Origin: Streptococcus respiraculi
Lineage (GTDB): Bacteria; Bacillota; Bacilli; Lactobacillales; Streptococcaceae
Assembly: GCF_003595525.1 (NCBI RefSeq)
Contig: NZ_CP022680.1
Span: forward strand, 522,001-586,000
Direction: 5' to 3'
Length of the DNA: 64,000 nt
Below are positions 48,078 through 56,787 of the stretch, in pieces; positions within the stretch are counted from its first letter, which is position 1; each line of letters begins with the position of its first letter. The notes beneath the pieces are model-generated. The model was not told the origin of the DNA. It made no database searches and saw only the letters and a program-made list of their open reading frames with translations. Made by a program: the position numbers and the translations under genes.

Positions 48078-49190
48078 TGTTACCTTACAATAGATGTGAG
48101 ACCTGAGTACAAAAAAGAAGAAACCTGATATGATAAAAGTAACCACACTTCTCATAAAGGAATCTTCTCATGACTAGTATACCACAAAACCTTCGTTATT
48201 TGCCACATACGCTCGACACACGTTACCACGCGGTGAAAACGTATCGTGGTGGGGCTTCTGTCGCCTTCATCTGCAGGCGGTATAAGGTCTCAAAAGCCTC
48301 TCTCATGCGCTGGAATAAGCGATTTGACGGAACCAAGGACTCTCTCAAAGATAAGTCCCACAGACCACACAAAACTCACCCCAAAGCTCATACTGAGCAA
48401 GAAATCAGGTGGATTAAAAACTGTATCCGCAGAAATCCAAATGCAACCCTCATCGAGATTTTCTACAAGCTAAGAGCCAACAAGGGATACGACAGACACC
48501 CTTGCTCTCTCTTTCGGGTCTTGAGAAAAATGGGATTCTTCAAGGCGGTTGAAACCAAGAAAGAGGCCTATGTTCCTAAACCCTATGATACACCCACGAA
48601 ATTAGGAATCAAGTGGCAAATGGACGTGAAGTACGTCCCTAAGCACTGTTACACTGGCACGATGCCTGAAAAATTTTACCAGTACACTGTCATTGACGAA
48701 GCAAGCAGAGAGCGATTTATCTATCCCTTCAAGGAACAGTCCTCTTACTCCACTGTCCAGTTTGTCAAAATGGCCATCAAACACTTTCGCTACAAGCCAC
48801 AAATTATTCAGACCGACAATGGATTTGAGTTTACTCACTTCAAGGAAACCAAGCAGATTCACCCCTTGGATGTGCTTTGTAAAGAGCTGGGCATAGTGCA
48901 CAAGCTCATTCGACCGCGAACACCTAGACACAACGGCAAAGTGGAACGCAGCCACAGAAACGATAACAGACGCTTTTACCAACACTTGCGATTCTACTCC
49001 TACGATGACCTCATCAGGCAGATGAAACGATACCTCTACACCTCTAACAGACTCCCCATGCAGAGCCTAGGTTGGAAATCCCCTATTGAAACAAGAAAAT
49101 TTCTCCAAGGAGCTAGCTCCTTGGAGATAGAATAGCATATCATGGTTTCTAAAAATAATAGTTTGGTCTCACATCATTGACAAAGGTACA
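48078..49190 (+). mobile_element. Insertion sequence copy 2 (IS481/IS1202-like, 1113 bp)
   Basis: It has the same length, the same ends (TGTTACC to GGTACA) and the same encoded protein as copy 1 at 25489-26601, but lies in the opposite orientation. It is flanked by its own exact 25-bp duplication. Identity of the two copies indicates recent movement. Confidence 0.93.
48170..49135 (+). CDS. DDE transposase of IS copy 2
   Basis: This 321-residue transposase is identical in sequence to the one at 25544-26509, with Asp152, Asp216 and Glu259 as the likely catalytic triad. The reading frame is intact. Confidence 0.93.
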   Translation: MTSIPQNLRYLPHTLDTRYHAVKTYRGGASVAFICRRYKVSKASLMRWNKRFDGTKDSLKDKSHRPHKTHPKAHTEQEIRWIKNCIRRNPNATLIEIFYKLRANKGYDRHPCSLFRVLRKMGFFKAVETKKEAYVPKPYDTPTKLGIKWQMDVKYVPKHCYTGTMPEKFYQYTVIDEASRERFIYPFKEQSSYSTVQFVKMAIKHFRYKPQIIQTDNGFEFTHFKETKQIHPLDVLCKELGIVHKLIRPRTPRHNGKVERSHRNDNRRFYQHLRFYSYDDLIRQMKRYLYTSNRLPMQSLGWKSPIETRKFLQGASSLEIE

Positions 49191-49215
49191 AATAGTAGGA
49201 AAATTTGACAGGACT
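49191..49215 (+). repeat. 25-bp target-site duplication, right of IS copy 2
   Basis: Exact repeat of 48053-48077. It contains the -35 box of the downstream gene. Confidence 0.95.
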
Positions 49216-49233
49216 AGGTGGTTGTGGTAAGAT
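49205..49233 (+). promoter_or_regulatory. rocS promoter, with -35 inside the target duplication
   Basis: TTGACA (49205-49210), 17 bases, TAAGAT (49228-49233) with TGG before the -10 (TGGTAAGAT). The -35 lies in the duplicated 25 bp. Confidence 0.8.
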
Positions 49234-49276
49234 TTTAATGATACAAACAAGAAAAAATCAAGCAACTGAGGATAAT

Positions 49277-49768
49277 ATGGGAATTGAAAAGACAGTCAGC
49301 GAATTAGCAGAGATTTTAGGAGTGAGTCGTCAGGCGATGAACAACCGTGTCAAGTCTCTTCCAGAAGAGTTCGTTGAGAAAAATGAAAAGGGTGTAACGG
49401 TTGTCAATCGTGCAGGCCTCGTCAAGTTAGAAGAGATTTACAAGACGACGATTTTTGAAGATGAGCCGATTAGTGAAGAAGTCAAGCAACGTGAGCTGAT
49501 GGAAATCTTGGTGGATGAAAAAAATGATGAAATCAGTCGCTTGTATAAGCAGCTCGAGGTCAAAGACAAGCAGATTGCGGAAAAAGATGAGCAGTTGCGG
49601 GTCAAGGATATTCAGATTTCTGAAAAAGACAAGCAGCTGGATCAACAGCAACAACTGACCTTAAAAGCCATGGCTGACAAGGATGTCTTGAAGTTGGAAT
49701 TGGAAGAAGCAAAGGCACATGCGCAGGAAAAAACAAAAGGCTTCTTTGCACGATTATTTGGACGATAA
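49277..49768 (+). CDS. rocS: Chromosome segregation regulator RocS-like (DUF536)
   Basis: This is a 163-residue protein with three parts. A N-terminal helix-turn-helix (TVSELAEILGVSRQAMNNRVK) is followed by a long heptad-rich coiled coil (about residues 75-150) with repeated KDKQI/EKDKQL segments, and a short C-terminal amphipathic helix TKGFFARLFGR. This layout matches pneumococcal RocS, which links DNA and membrane for chromosome segregation; the assignment is from recall. The start ATG 49277 follows GAGGATAAT; a frame from 49205 begins inside the promoter and is not used. Confidence 0.8.
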   Translation: MGIEKTVSELAEILGVSRQAMNNRVKSLPEEFVEKNEKGVTVVNRAGLVKLEEIYKTTIFEDEPISEEVKQRELMEILVDEKNDEISRLYKQLEVKDKQIAEKDEQLRVKDIQISEKDKQLDQQQQLTLKAMADKDVLKLELEEAKAHAQEKTKGFFARLFGR

Positions 49769-49771
49769 GGA

Positions 49772-49803
49772 GTTTGGGACGAGAAAATGTCTCAGACTTT
49801 TTC
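49772..49803 (+). terminator. Terminator after rocS
   Basis: GTTTGGGAC and GTCTCAGAC pair with wobbles around 8 bases, then a T run. A second hairpin, GCCCAATT/AATTGGGC, lies at about 49827-49859. Confidence 0.75.
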
Positions 49804-49880
49804 TTTTTTGTTGGGAACAGCCCAATTGTTCTTGCTGAGCGGGGGAGATAAATTGGGCTCAAAGAAGCTAGAACTTTAAA

Positions 49881-49896
49881 ATGAAAAGGGTTACAA
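49881..49896 (+). promoter_or_regulatory. Candidate cre site of the PTS operon
   Basis: ATGAAAAGGGTTACAA fits the CcpA consensus WTGNAARCGNWWWCAW at 15 of 16 positions (G for C at position 8) and overlaps a -10-like TACAAT at 49892-49897. Confidence 0.55.
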
Positions 49897-49915
49897 TAAA
49901 AACAAGGAGGACGAC

Positions 49916-51958
49916 ATGATTGATAACCGTACCATTGCTATCTTAATGGAATTGTTTGCCAATCAAGAGATGAGCCTGTATGAATTGAGTATTCAGACAG
50001 GGATTGAAAAAGAACAGTTATTGGCAAGCCTTGAGCAAGTCAATCACGTATTAGAGGCCCATGCTTTTGAGGTGATTCAGGAGCAAGACGGAGTTTATCA
50101 CGTACCTGATTCCTTGCTAGAAGAAAGTTATCATATTTTTGAATTGTTTCGCAATCGGCAAATTTATTTGTCGCAGGAGGAGCGGCTTGTTCTCATCTAT
50201 CTTTATACCTTTATTCGGAAGGATTTTATTTCCAATGTGCATTATCAAGAACTCTTGAGTGTCAGTAGGAATACCACACTTTCGGATATTAAAAATGTAA
50301 AGGAAATGTGCTTGCGATTTGGTGTTTCATTTGACTATACCAGAGCGCGTGGTTATCACTTAAATGGTCGTGAGGAAGACAAACATCGCCTAGCCTTGTA
50401 TGCCATTAGTGATTGCTTACAGGCCTCGATTGGCTTGTGGGCCTTGGATTACATTCTAAGAGCTTGGCAGGAAGACAATGCGATTGATGTATTGAAAAAG
50501 ACTAGTCAGCAGGCCTGTCAATTTTACCAAGTTTCGGCCTTAGAAGATCGTTTGGATGAATACTTGTACTTTTTACAGTTCCTTGCTATTCGCCAGGCTA
50601 GGGTTCAGTTGGAAATTGATTGGCCGGCGACAACAACTCTTGGATTTATTCAAGAATTTGTAGAGCAACTCTGGGGAATCCTTCAAACCAAAAAGAAGGC
50701 GGATTATACCTTGTCAGAGAAATGGTTGGCCTATTTAGCCCATTTGTTACAGGGGTGCCTTGAGGGAGATTTAGAGCAAAAAGAAGGTTTGTTTCATCAG
50801 TTGACCGTTGCGATTGTGGAGGAAATGGAGCGACTGTCTCTGATTGAATTTGATAATCGTTTGGAAATGATTGAGGGCCTACAGCGCCACTTGATTCCTG
50901 CTTATTATCGCTTGACCTCACAGTTGGTCAATGTCAACTCCTATACGGATGTGATTAAGGAAGAGCATAAGGACTTATTCCAATTAGTGCAAAAAGCCTT
51001 AGCACCTTTAGAAGCTCATCTCGGTTTTGCCATTCCAGACAGTGAAGTATCCTACTTTGTCATTCACTTTGGTGGCTACATTGAGGCAAAAAAAGAGCGT
51101 TCGTTTCGCTACCGTGCCTTGGTGGTCTGCCCTAACGGGGTCAGCTCATCCTTGATTGTCAAAGAAAATCTCCGCCAGCTGTTTCCAAATATTTCTTTTG
51201 CGGATACGCATTCGCTCAAGGAATTTGAAGAAAGCCGTAGCGAAGAGTACGATATGATTTTTGCGACGATTAAGCTGGAGACCCAATTACCTTTCTTTTT
51301 AGTTCCTCAGTTGATGACAAATAGCCAAAAGAAAGATTTATTCCAGTTGGTGAGTGAACAATTTCCAAATGCCGGTTATTTCCCGATTGAAATTGAACAA
51401 TTACTAGCAGTGATTGGCAAGTACGCGACGATTCATCGTGAGCAGTCCTTGAAATACGAGTTGGTTCAGTTTATGAATCAGCAATCTTATGAACGAAGGA
51501 GACGAAGTCCTATGTTAGGCGAACTTATTACGAAAGAGACCTTCCAACGCTCTAGCGAGAGTCTGAATTGGAAAGAAGCGATTGCTTTAGCCGCTCAGCC
51601 TTTAGTAGCAAATGGTTCGGTGGAAGAACGATATATTGATGCCATGATTGGCAAGGTGACAGAGTTTGGTCCCTTTATTGATTTAGGAAAAGGCGTAGCC
51701 ATTCCTCATGCGCGTCCAGAAGACGGGGTCAATCAAATTGGGATGTCCATGCTAGCTTTGGAAAATCCAGTCTATCTCCTTGATGATCCAGCGCATGAAA
51801 TTCGTCTGTTTATCTGCATTGCAGCAATTGATAACCAGACACACTTAAAGGCACTTTCAGGTTTAACAGCCATTTTACGAAAGGAAGAAAATATTCAACA
51901 ACTCATCAATGCCAAGAGCTTTGATGATATCGCAGACTTAATAAAGGAGGTTAACTAA
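49916..51958 (+). CDS. BglG-family PTS regulator with PRD, EIIB-like and EIIA domains
   Basis: This is a 680-residue multidomain regulator. N-terminal helix-turn-helix segments are followed by two PRD regions (about residues 170-390), an EIIB-like domain with VVCPNGVSSS (about 405-415), and a C-terminal EIIA domain of the mannitol/ascorbate type whose phosphorylated His lies in IPHARPED (near residue 598). Such proteins sense sugar supply through PTS phosphorylation and activate the downstream operon. It is first in a five-gene operon; no separate EIIA gene follows, so its EIIA domain may serve transport. Confidence 0.88.
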   Translation: MIDNRTIAILMELFANQEMSLYELSIQTGIEKEQLLASLEQVNHVLEAHAFEVIQEQDGVYHVPDSLLEESYHIFELFRNRQIYLSQEERLVLIYLYTFIRKDFISNVHYQELLSVSRNTTLSDIKNVKEMCLRFGVSFDYTRARGYHLNGREEDKHRLALYAISDCLQASIGLWALDYILRAWQEDNAIDVLKKTSQQACQFYQVSALEDRLDEYLYFLQFLAIRQARVQLEIDWPATTTLGFIQEFVEQLWGILQTKKKADYTLSEKWLAYLAHLLQGCLEGDLEQKEGLFHQLTVAIVEEMERLSLIEFDNRLEMIEGLQRHLIPAYYRLTSQLVNVNSYTDVIKEEHKDLFQLVQKALAPLEAHLGFAIPDSEVSYFVIHFGGYIEAKKERSFRYRALVVCPNGVSSSLIVKENLRQLFPNISFADTHSLKEFEESRSEEYDMIFATIKLETQLPFFLVPQLMTNSQKKDLFQLVSEQFPNAGYFPIEIEQLLAVIGKYATIHREQSLKYELVQFMNQQSYERRRRSPMLGELITKETFQRSSESLNWKEAIALAAQPLVANGSVEERYIDAMIGKVTEFGPFIDLGKGVAIPHARPEDGVNQIGMSMLALENPVYLLDDPAHEIRLFICIAAIDNQTHLKALSGLTAILRKEENIQQLINAKSFDDIADLIKEVN

Positions 51959-51959
51959 T

Positions 51960-52244
51960 ATGTTACGAATCGGTACTGCATGTGGTTCAGGATTGGGGTC
52001 AAGTTTCATGGTGCAAATGAACATTGAGTCAATCTTGAGAGATTTAGGCGTTTCAGATGTAAACGTTGAGCATTATGACTTGGGTGGTGCAAATCCAAGT
52101 GAAGCTGATGTATGGATTGTAGCTCGTGACTTGGCAGATTCTGCAACACACTTGGGTGATGTCCGTGTCTTAAATAGTATTATTGACATGGATGAACTCA
52201 AAGAACTCGTTACAGCAATTTGTCAGGAAAAAGGCTTAATTTAA
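51960..52244 (+). CDS. PTS EIIB component (ascorbate/SgaB-like)
   Basis: This is a 94-residue EIIB with its phosphorylated Cys8 in IGTACGSGLGSS. It belongs to the lactose/ascorbate EIIB fold group and takes phosphate from EIIA to give to the incoming sugar at EIIC. It starts one base after the regulator. Confidence 0.9.
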   Translation: MLRIGTACGSGLGSSFMVQMNIESILRDLGVSDVNVEHYDLGGANPSEADVWIVARDLADSATHLGDVRVLNSIIDMDELKELVTAICQEKGLI

Positions 52245-52292
52245 TGAAAAAGTGAAGCGGCTTAGTTACCGCTTCTAAGGGAGGATATGATT

Positions 52293-53639
52293 ATGTTTTT
52301 AAATTTTTTAATTGATATTGCAAAGACGCCTTCAATTTTGGTTGCGTTGATTGCAATTTTAGGATTGGCTCTTCAAAAGAAGCCAGCAGCTGATTTGATT
52401 AAAGGTGGCTTGAAAACCTTTGTTGGGTTCATTGTTGTTGGTGGTGGTGCCAATATTATCATTAGCTCACTTGAGCCATTCAGTAAAATGTTTGAACAAG
52501 CCTTTCATTTGACAGGGGTTGTTCCAAATAACGAAGCAGTCGTAGCGGTTGCCTTGACAGAATATGGTACAGCGACTTCGCTAATCATGTTACTCGGTAT
52601 GATTTTCAATATCGCAATTGCCCGCTTTACTCGCTTTAAATACATCTTCTTGACAGGTCACCATACGCTTTACATGGCGTGTATGATTGCGGTTATTCTC
52701 TCTGTGGCAGGATTTACCTCTGCTGGTTTGATTGTCATGGGTGGATTGGCTCTTGCCTTAATCATGACTTTGTCTCCAGCCTTTGTACAAAAATACATGG
52801 TTCAATTGACTGGCAATGATAAGGTGGCGCTTGGTCACTTTGGTTCACTTGGTTACTGGCTCAGCGGATTTATCGGTGGTCTTGTAGGGGACAAATCAAC
52901 TTCAACTGAAGATATTAAATTCCCTAAAGGTTTAGCATTCTTGCGTGATAGTACCGTAAGTATCGCTATTTCAATGTCTGTTATTTATATGATTGTAGCC
53001 TTCTTTGCAGGTGGCGACTACATTAAAGAAAATCTTAGCAATGGAACAAATAGCATGGTGTATGCTCTTACCCTTGGTGGTACATTTGCAGCAGGTGTCT
53101 TTGTTATCTTGGCAGGTGTACGCTTAATCTTGGCAGAAATCGTTCCAGCCTTCAAAGGAATTTCAGAAAAATTGGTACCAAATTCAAAACCAGCCTTGGA
53201 CTGCCCAATCGTGTATCCATACGCACCAAATGCTGTATTGATTGGTTTTATCTCTAGTTTTGTTGGTGGTATCGTGAGCATGTTCATCTTGATTGCAACA
53301 GGTGGCGTGGTTATCTTGCCAGGTGTTGTGCCTCACTTCTTCTGTGGTGCGACTGCAGGGGTTATGGGAAATGCCTCAGGTGGTGTTCGTGGTGCTGTTA
53401 TTGGTTCATTTGTTCATGGTATGCTCATTAGCTTCCTTCCAGTCTTCTTGCTTCCAGTTCTAGGAAATCTTGGATTTGCTGGTTCAACATTCTCTGATGC
53501 AGACTTTGGTCTATCAGGAATCTTCCTTGGTCTTCTAGCAGATCATGGTGGTGTTATGACTGTTTCAATCGGTATCTTTGCAATCTTGGCATTGATGGTT
53601 GGTTTATCAGTTGTCAAGAAAGATCAGAAAGAAGGATAA
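52293..53639 (+). CDS. PTS EIIC component (ascorbate/UlaA-like)
   Basis: This is a 448-residue membrane permease of the SgaT/UlaA family with many hydrophobic segments; LTEYGTATSLIMLLGMIFN and FLTGHHTLYMACM are typical. ATG 52293 has AAGGGAGG at eight bases, so I prefer it to ATG 52287. Substrate is uncertain: none of the L-ascorbate catabolic genes (ulaD, ulaE, ulaF, ulaG) is present, and transketolase genes follow instead. Confidence 0.88.
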   Translation: MFLNFLIDIAKTPSILVALIAILGLALQKKPAADLIKGGLKTFVGFIVVGGGANIIISSLEPFSKMFEQAFHLTGVVPNNEAVVAVALTEYGTATSLIMLLGMIFNIAIARFTRFKYIFLTGHHTLYMACMIAVILSVAGFTSAGLIVMGGLALALIMTLSPAFVQKYMVQLTGNDKVALGHFGSLGYWLSGFIGGLVGDKSTSTEDIKFPKGLAFLRDSTVSIAISMSVIYMIVAFFAGGDYIKENLSNGTNSMVYALTLGGTFAAGVFVILAGVRLILAEIVPAFKGISEKLVPNSKPALDCPIVYPYAPNAVLIGFISSFVGGIVSMFILIATGGVVILPGVVPHFFCGATAGVMGNASGGVRGAVIGSFVHGMLISFLPVFLLPVLGNLGFAGSTFSDADFGLSGIFLGLLADHGGVMTVSIGIFAILALMVGLSVVKKDQKEG

Positions 53640-53642
53640 AAT

Positions 53643-54491
53643 ATGACAAATAGGCTAGAAGAGTTGACACACTTTGCAAAAGAAATTAGATACCATACCT
53701 TGACAACCTTGAATCAACTTGGATTTGGTCACTATGGTGGAAGTTTGTCAATTGTTGAAGTTTTAGCCGCTCTATATGGTGAGGTTCTGGATGTAACTAT
53801 CCAGAATTTCGCTTCTAAGGAGCGTGATCACTTTGTCCTTTCAAAAGGGCATGCAGGACCAGCCTTGTATAGTACCTTGTACTTGAAAGGTTTCTTTGAC
53901 CATGATTTTCTCTGGTCGTTGAATCGCAACGGAACACGTTTGCCGTCTCATCCTGATCGGAACTTGACACCTGGGGTGGATATGACAACAGGTTCTCTTG
54001 GTCAAGGAATGAGTGTTGCGACAGGAATTGCCTACGGTAAACAAATTACGAATTCGCCTCACTATACCTATGCCTTAGTAGGAGATGGAGAATTGAATGA
54101 AGGTCAGTGTTGGGAAGCTGCTCAATTCGCAGCACACCAAGAGTTATCTCACTTGATTCTTTTTGTAGATGATAATAAGAAACAATTAGATGGTCCTACT
54201 GCAGAAATTTGCCAAACCTTTGATTTTGTAGAAAAATTTGCCTCCTTTGGTTGGGAAGCCGTTCGGGTAGATGGTTCTAGTATCGAAGCGATTCTTGATG
54301 CGATTCAAGTGATGAAAGACAGTCGTTCTTCTCATCCAAAATGTATTGTACTTGATACTGTCAAGGGACAAGGAATTGATTTCCTTGAAACGATGGCAAG
54401 TAACCACCATTTACGACTATCTGGTCAATTGGTGGATGATTTAGAAGCTGCTGCACAGGCGTTAGCAAGTGAATTGGAGGTCACAGAATGA
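53643..54491 (+). CDS. Transketolase, N-terminal (TPP-binding) subunit
   Basis: This is a 282-residue half-transketolase. It holds the thiamine pyrophosphate region GDGELNEGQCWEAAQFA and the substrate-side LSKGHAGPALY and LPSHPDR. With the next gene it makes a complete enzyme that moves two-carbon units between sugar phosphates. The stop overlaps the next start by four bases. Confidence 0.9.
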   Translation: MTNRLEELTHFAKEIRYHTLTTLNQLGFGHYGGSLSIVEVLAALYGEVLDVTIQNFASKERDHFVLSKGHAGPALYSTLYLKGFFDHDFLWSLNRNGTRLPSHPDRNLTPGVDMTTGSLGQGMSVATGIAYGKQITNSPHYTYALVGDGELNEGQCWEAAQFAAHQELSHLILFVDDNKKQLDGPTAEICQTFDFVEKFASFGWEAVRVDGSSIEAILDAIQVMKDSRSSHPKCIVLDTVKGQGIDFLETMASNHHLRLSGQLVDDLEAAAQALASELEVTE

Positions 54492-55411
54492 GACAAACAA
54501 CAGAAATGCGTTTGGTATATAGCGACTTCCTCGCTGAAGTCGGTAAGGTTAATCAAGAAATTGCAGCCTTAGAAGCCGATTTATCAAGCTCAATGTCGAC
54601 AAGTAAATTGCCGTCTATCCTTGGTGGACGTTATGTCAACGTTGGAATTATGGAGCAAGAAATGGTTGGGGTAGCAGCAGGGATGTCTATTTTAGGCTAC
54701 AAACCTTATTTGCATACATTTGGTCCATTTGCCAGCCGCCGTGTCTTTGACCAAGTATTCTTATCACTAGGCTATGCTCAATTAAATGCGACAGTGATTG
54801 GTTCAGATGCGGGTGTATCAGCTGAAATGAATGGTGGCACACACATGCCATTTGAAGATCTTGGCTTGATGCGCTTGATTCCAAAAGCACGGATTTATGA
54901 AGTCAGTGATGATATACAGTTTCGAGCAGTCTTGGATGAGACCTTGGAAACAGATGGTATGAAGTATATTCGAACCATTCGTAAAGCTCCAACAGCTATT
55001 TATCAAGGTGGCGAAGACTTTAGCAAGGGCTATTGTGTCTTGCGCGAAGGAGTAGCTGCGACAATTGTCGCAAGTGGAATCATGGTGGAGCAGGCTTTGA
55101 AAGCAGCAGATTGCTTGGCAGAAGAAGGCATTGCGGTGCAAGTCATTGACCTCTTTCGAATGAAGCCAATCCATGAAGAGGTTCTGGGGCTGCTTGCAGG
55201 AAAGCCAGTGATTACTGCAGAAAACCACAATCGTGTGGGTGGTCTTGGTAGTGCTGTTTGTGAATTAGCAAGTACCAGTCCAAATACTCCAGTTTACCGC
55301 GTCGGTGTCGATGAATCCTTTGGTCAAGTTGGTCAACAAGCCTACCTCATGGATGTCTATGGTCTGACTGCAGAGCACATCGTAGCTCAGGTCAAGTCAG
55401 CACTAGCTTAG
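54488..55411 (+). CDS. Transketolase, C-terminal subunit
   Basis: This 307-residue partner of the preceding subunit has the pyrimidine-binding domain (VNVGIMEQEMVGVAAGM) and the C-terminal domain (VQVIDLFRMKPIHE, ENHNRVGGLGSAV). Split transketolases of this kind are usually pathway-specific rather than the housekeeping Tkt. Last gene of the PTS operon. Confidence 0.9.
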   Translation: MRQTTEMRLVYSDFLAEVGKVNQEIAALEADLSSSMSTSKLPSILGGRYVNVGIMEQEMVGVAAGMSILGYKPYLHTFGPFASRRVFDQVFLSLGYAQLNATVIGSDAGVSAEMNGGTHMPFEDLGLMRLIPKARIYEVSDDIQFRAVLDETLETDGMKYIRTIRKAPTAIYQGGEDFSKGYCVLREGVAATIVASGIMVEQALKAADCLAEEGIAVQVIDLFRMKPIHEEVLGLLAGKPVITAENHNRVGGLGSAVCELASTSPNTPVYRVGVDESFGQVGQQAYLMDVYGLTAEHIVAQVKSALA

Positions 55412-55416
55412 ACAAA

Positions 55417-55635
55417 AGAGCTTGGGATAAACCAGGATGAGCGCGGAGCGCTCGCCCACAAAAGCATGTAATCTGAAAGATTACGTATAAAAAGTCTGAT
55501 TAGAAAAGTAAAAAGCGAACAAAGGAAGAGTTAACATCTTAAAACTCTCTTTGTTCGTTTTTTGTATACATTTTAGTAGAAGAGACGATATGAAATGATA
55601 GATTTCTAACGTGAAACTCTTTTTATCCCAAGCTT
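55417..55635. repeat. Intergenic element bounded by 13-bp inverted repeats
   Basis: AGCTTGGGATAAA (55419-55431) is the exact inverse of TTTATCCCAAGCT (55622-55634). Between them are perfect hairpins GAGCGC-GGA-GCGCTC (55439-55453) and GTAATCT-GAA-AGATTAC (55468-55484) and the operon terminator. No gene. Confidence 0.55.
55510..55563 (+). terminator. Terminator of the PTS/transketolase operon
   Basis: AAAAGCGAACAAAG and CTTTGTTCGTTTT pair, with AGAGTT/AACTCT inside, and a T run follows. Confidence 0.9.
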
Positions 55636-55652
55636 GTTTTATATGAAAAAAC

Positions 55653-56438
55653 TTAGTAATACTCTCCTTGGCGGTAGTCCCATGAGTTGAAGTGGTCAGA
55701 CAGGTGCATCATGATTTTATCAATATCAAGACCTTTACGAATGACGACAGGGCATGGAGAAATCGAACGGCTGTCCTTTCCTTGCTCTGGGATGAGTTTG
55801 CCATCAGCGTCTACCATAGAGACCATGACCCCTTGCTCATAACGGGTTTCAATGGTCTTGTCAGGCTGGATAGAGGCTACATAATCATCTGCTTCGATGA
55901 CAAGATCGACTTTTGTTTCGATACGCTCACCAATTCCTTCGACCTTCCCACGGTTTCCTTTACCAGAAGGGTTCGCAGAAGAAGCGTAGACCATACGACC
56001 TTCTTTTTCCCACATTGCTTTGGCAATTTGCTCTCCGGCAACACCAAATTTAATGACAAAGCAGGAAGTCCCACGACTATCTGTCATCAATTCTTCACGA
56101 CCATCGCCGTAGGATTTGAGTTTTGCATAGGCCTCTTCACGCCAAGGAAGAATGCAGCCGAGCAAAATATCTTCGTCCCAATGCTTTTGGTAGAAGGCTT
56201 CAATCTCGGGAGTCATTTGCGCTAATTCACGGAGTTCTTCCATACTGCCACATAGGACGACCCCAGGCTTATTGCGTTTGCGTTCTTTAGCGTCAAATTT
56301 TCGTTCCAAACCAGCCTTATCAGCGGTCATGATAATATAGCCAACCTTGGTAGGGCAGACAATCACGCCACCCTCTCCTTTGATAATGTCAAGTCCTTCT
56401 TGTGACAATTGTCCGTCCCAATGGATTTGTTTCGTCAT
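55653..56438 (-). CDS. Sua5/YciO/YrdC-family protein
   Basis: This is a 261-residue YrdC-fold protein. GEGGVIVCPTKVGYIIMTAD, KRNKPGVVLCGS and the SSANPSGKGN loop match the family that forms threonylcarbamoyl-AMP for t6A. It is longer than plain TsaC/YrdC and may be a paralogue, so I do not name it tsaC. ATG 56438 has GGAG at nine bases. The open frame to 56597 runs through the promoter and is not used. A CodY-like box overlaps the predicted transcription start. Confidence 0.75.
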   Translation of the reverse strand: MTKQIHWDGQLSQEGLDIIKGEGGVIVCPTKVGYIIMTADKAGLERKFDAKERKRNKPGVVLCGSMEELRELAQMTPEIEAFYQKHWDEDILLGCILPWREEAYAKLKSYGDGREELMTDSRGTSCFVIKFGVAGEQIAKAMWEKEGRMVYASSANPSGKGNRGKVEGIGERIETKVDLVIEADDYVASIQPDKTIETRYEQGVMVSMVDADGKLIPEQGKDSRSISPCPVVIRKGLDIDKIMMHLSDHFNSWDYRQGEYY

Positions 56439-56458
56439 ACGTTCAATCTCCTTGTCTA

Positions 56459-56473
56459 AATTTTCAGATAATT
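56459..56473 (-). promoter_or_regulatory. CodY-like box at the YrdC-like gene
   Basis: AATTTTCAGATAATT matches the CodY consensus AATTTTCWGAAAATT at 14 of 15 positions. It is identical to the box at gdhA. Confidence 0.7.
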
Positions 56474-56475
56474 CA

Positions 56476-56503
56476 ATTATATCAGAATTTTTGTGAAAAT
56501 CAA
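56476..56503 (-). promoter_or_regulatory. Promoter of the YrdC-like gene
   Basis: On the minus strand TTGATT (56503-56498), 16 bases, TATAAT (56481-56476) with TG before the -10. Confidence 0.72.
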
Positions 56504-56635
56504 GCCTGTTTTCAAGATCAAAAAATGAGAAATCGGTATTGCTTGAACAGAATGATAGACTTTGGTATACAAGTAGTAAAGTAATGAGGAAAGTCATCTA
56601 AAAATTCAATTCATGAAAATTTCAAAAAAATATTC

Positions 56636-56663
56636 TTGCCTTTTTGCATTTTTTCGTTATACT
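56636..56663 (+). promoter_or_regulatory. Promoter of the glycine riboswitch/symporter transcript
   Basis: TTGCCT (56636-56641), 16 bases, TATACT (56658-56663). Confidence 0.6.
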
Positions 56664-56787
56664 AGTAAGTAACTCAATCGCCTGTTTGGTTCCTTTCTGT
56701 AGGAAAGAATAAATCAGATGGATGATACAAAACAAATACCGGTTGACGTCTCATAGGAGGATTTGACTCCAACTGTGAGAAAGACGG

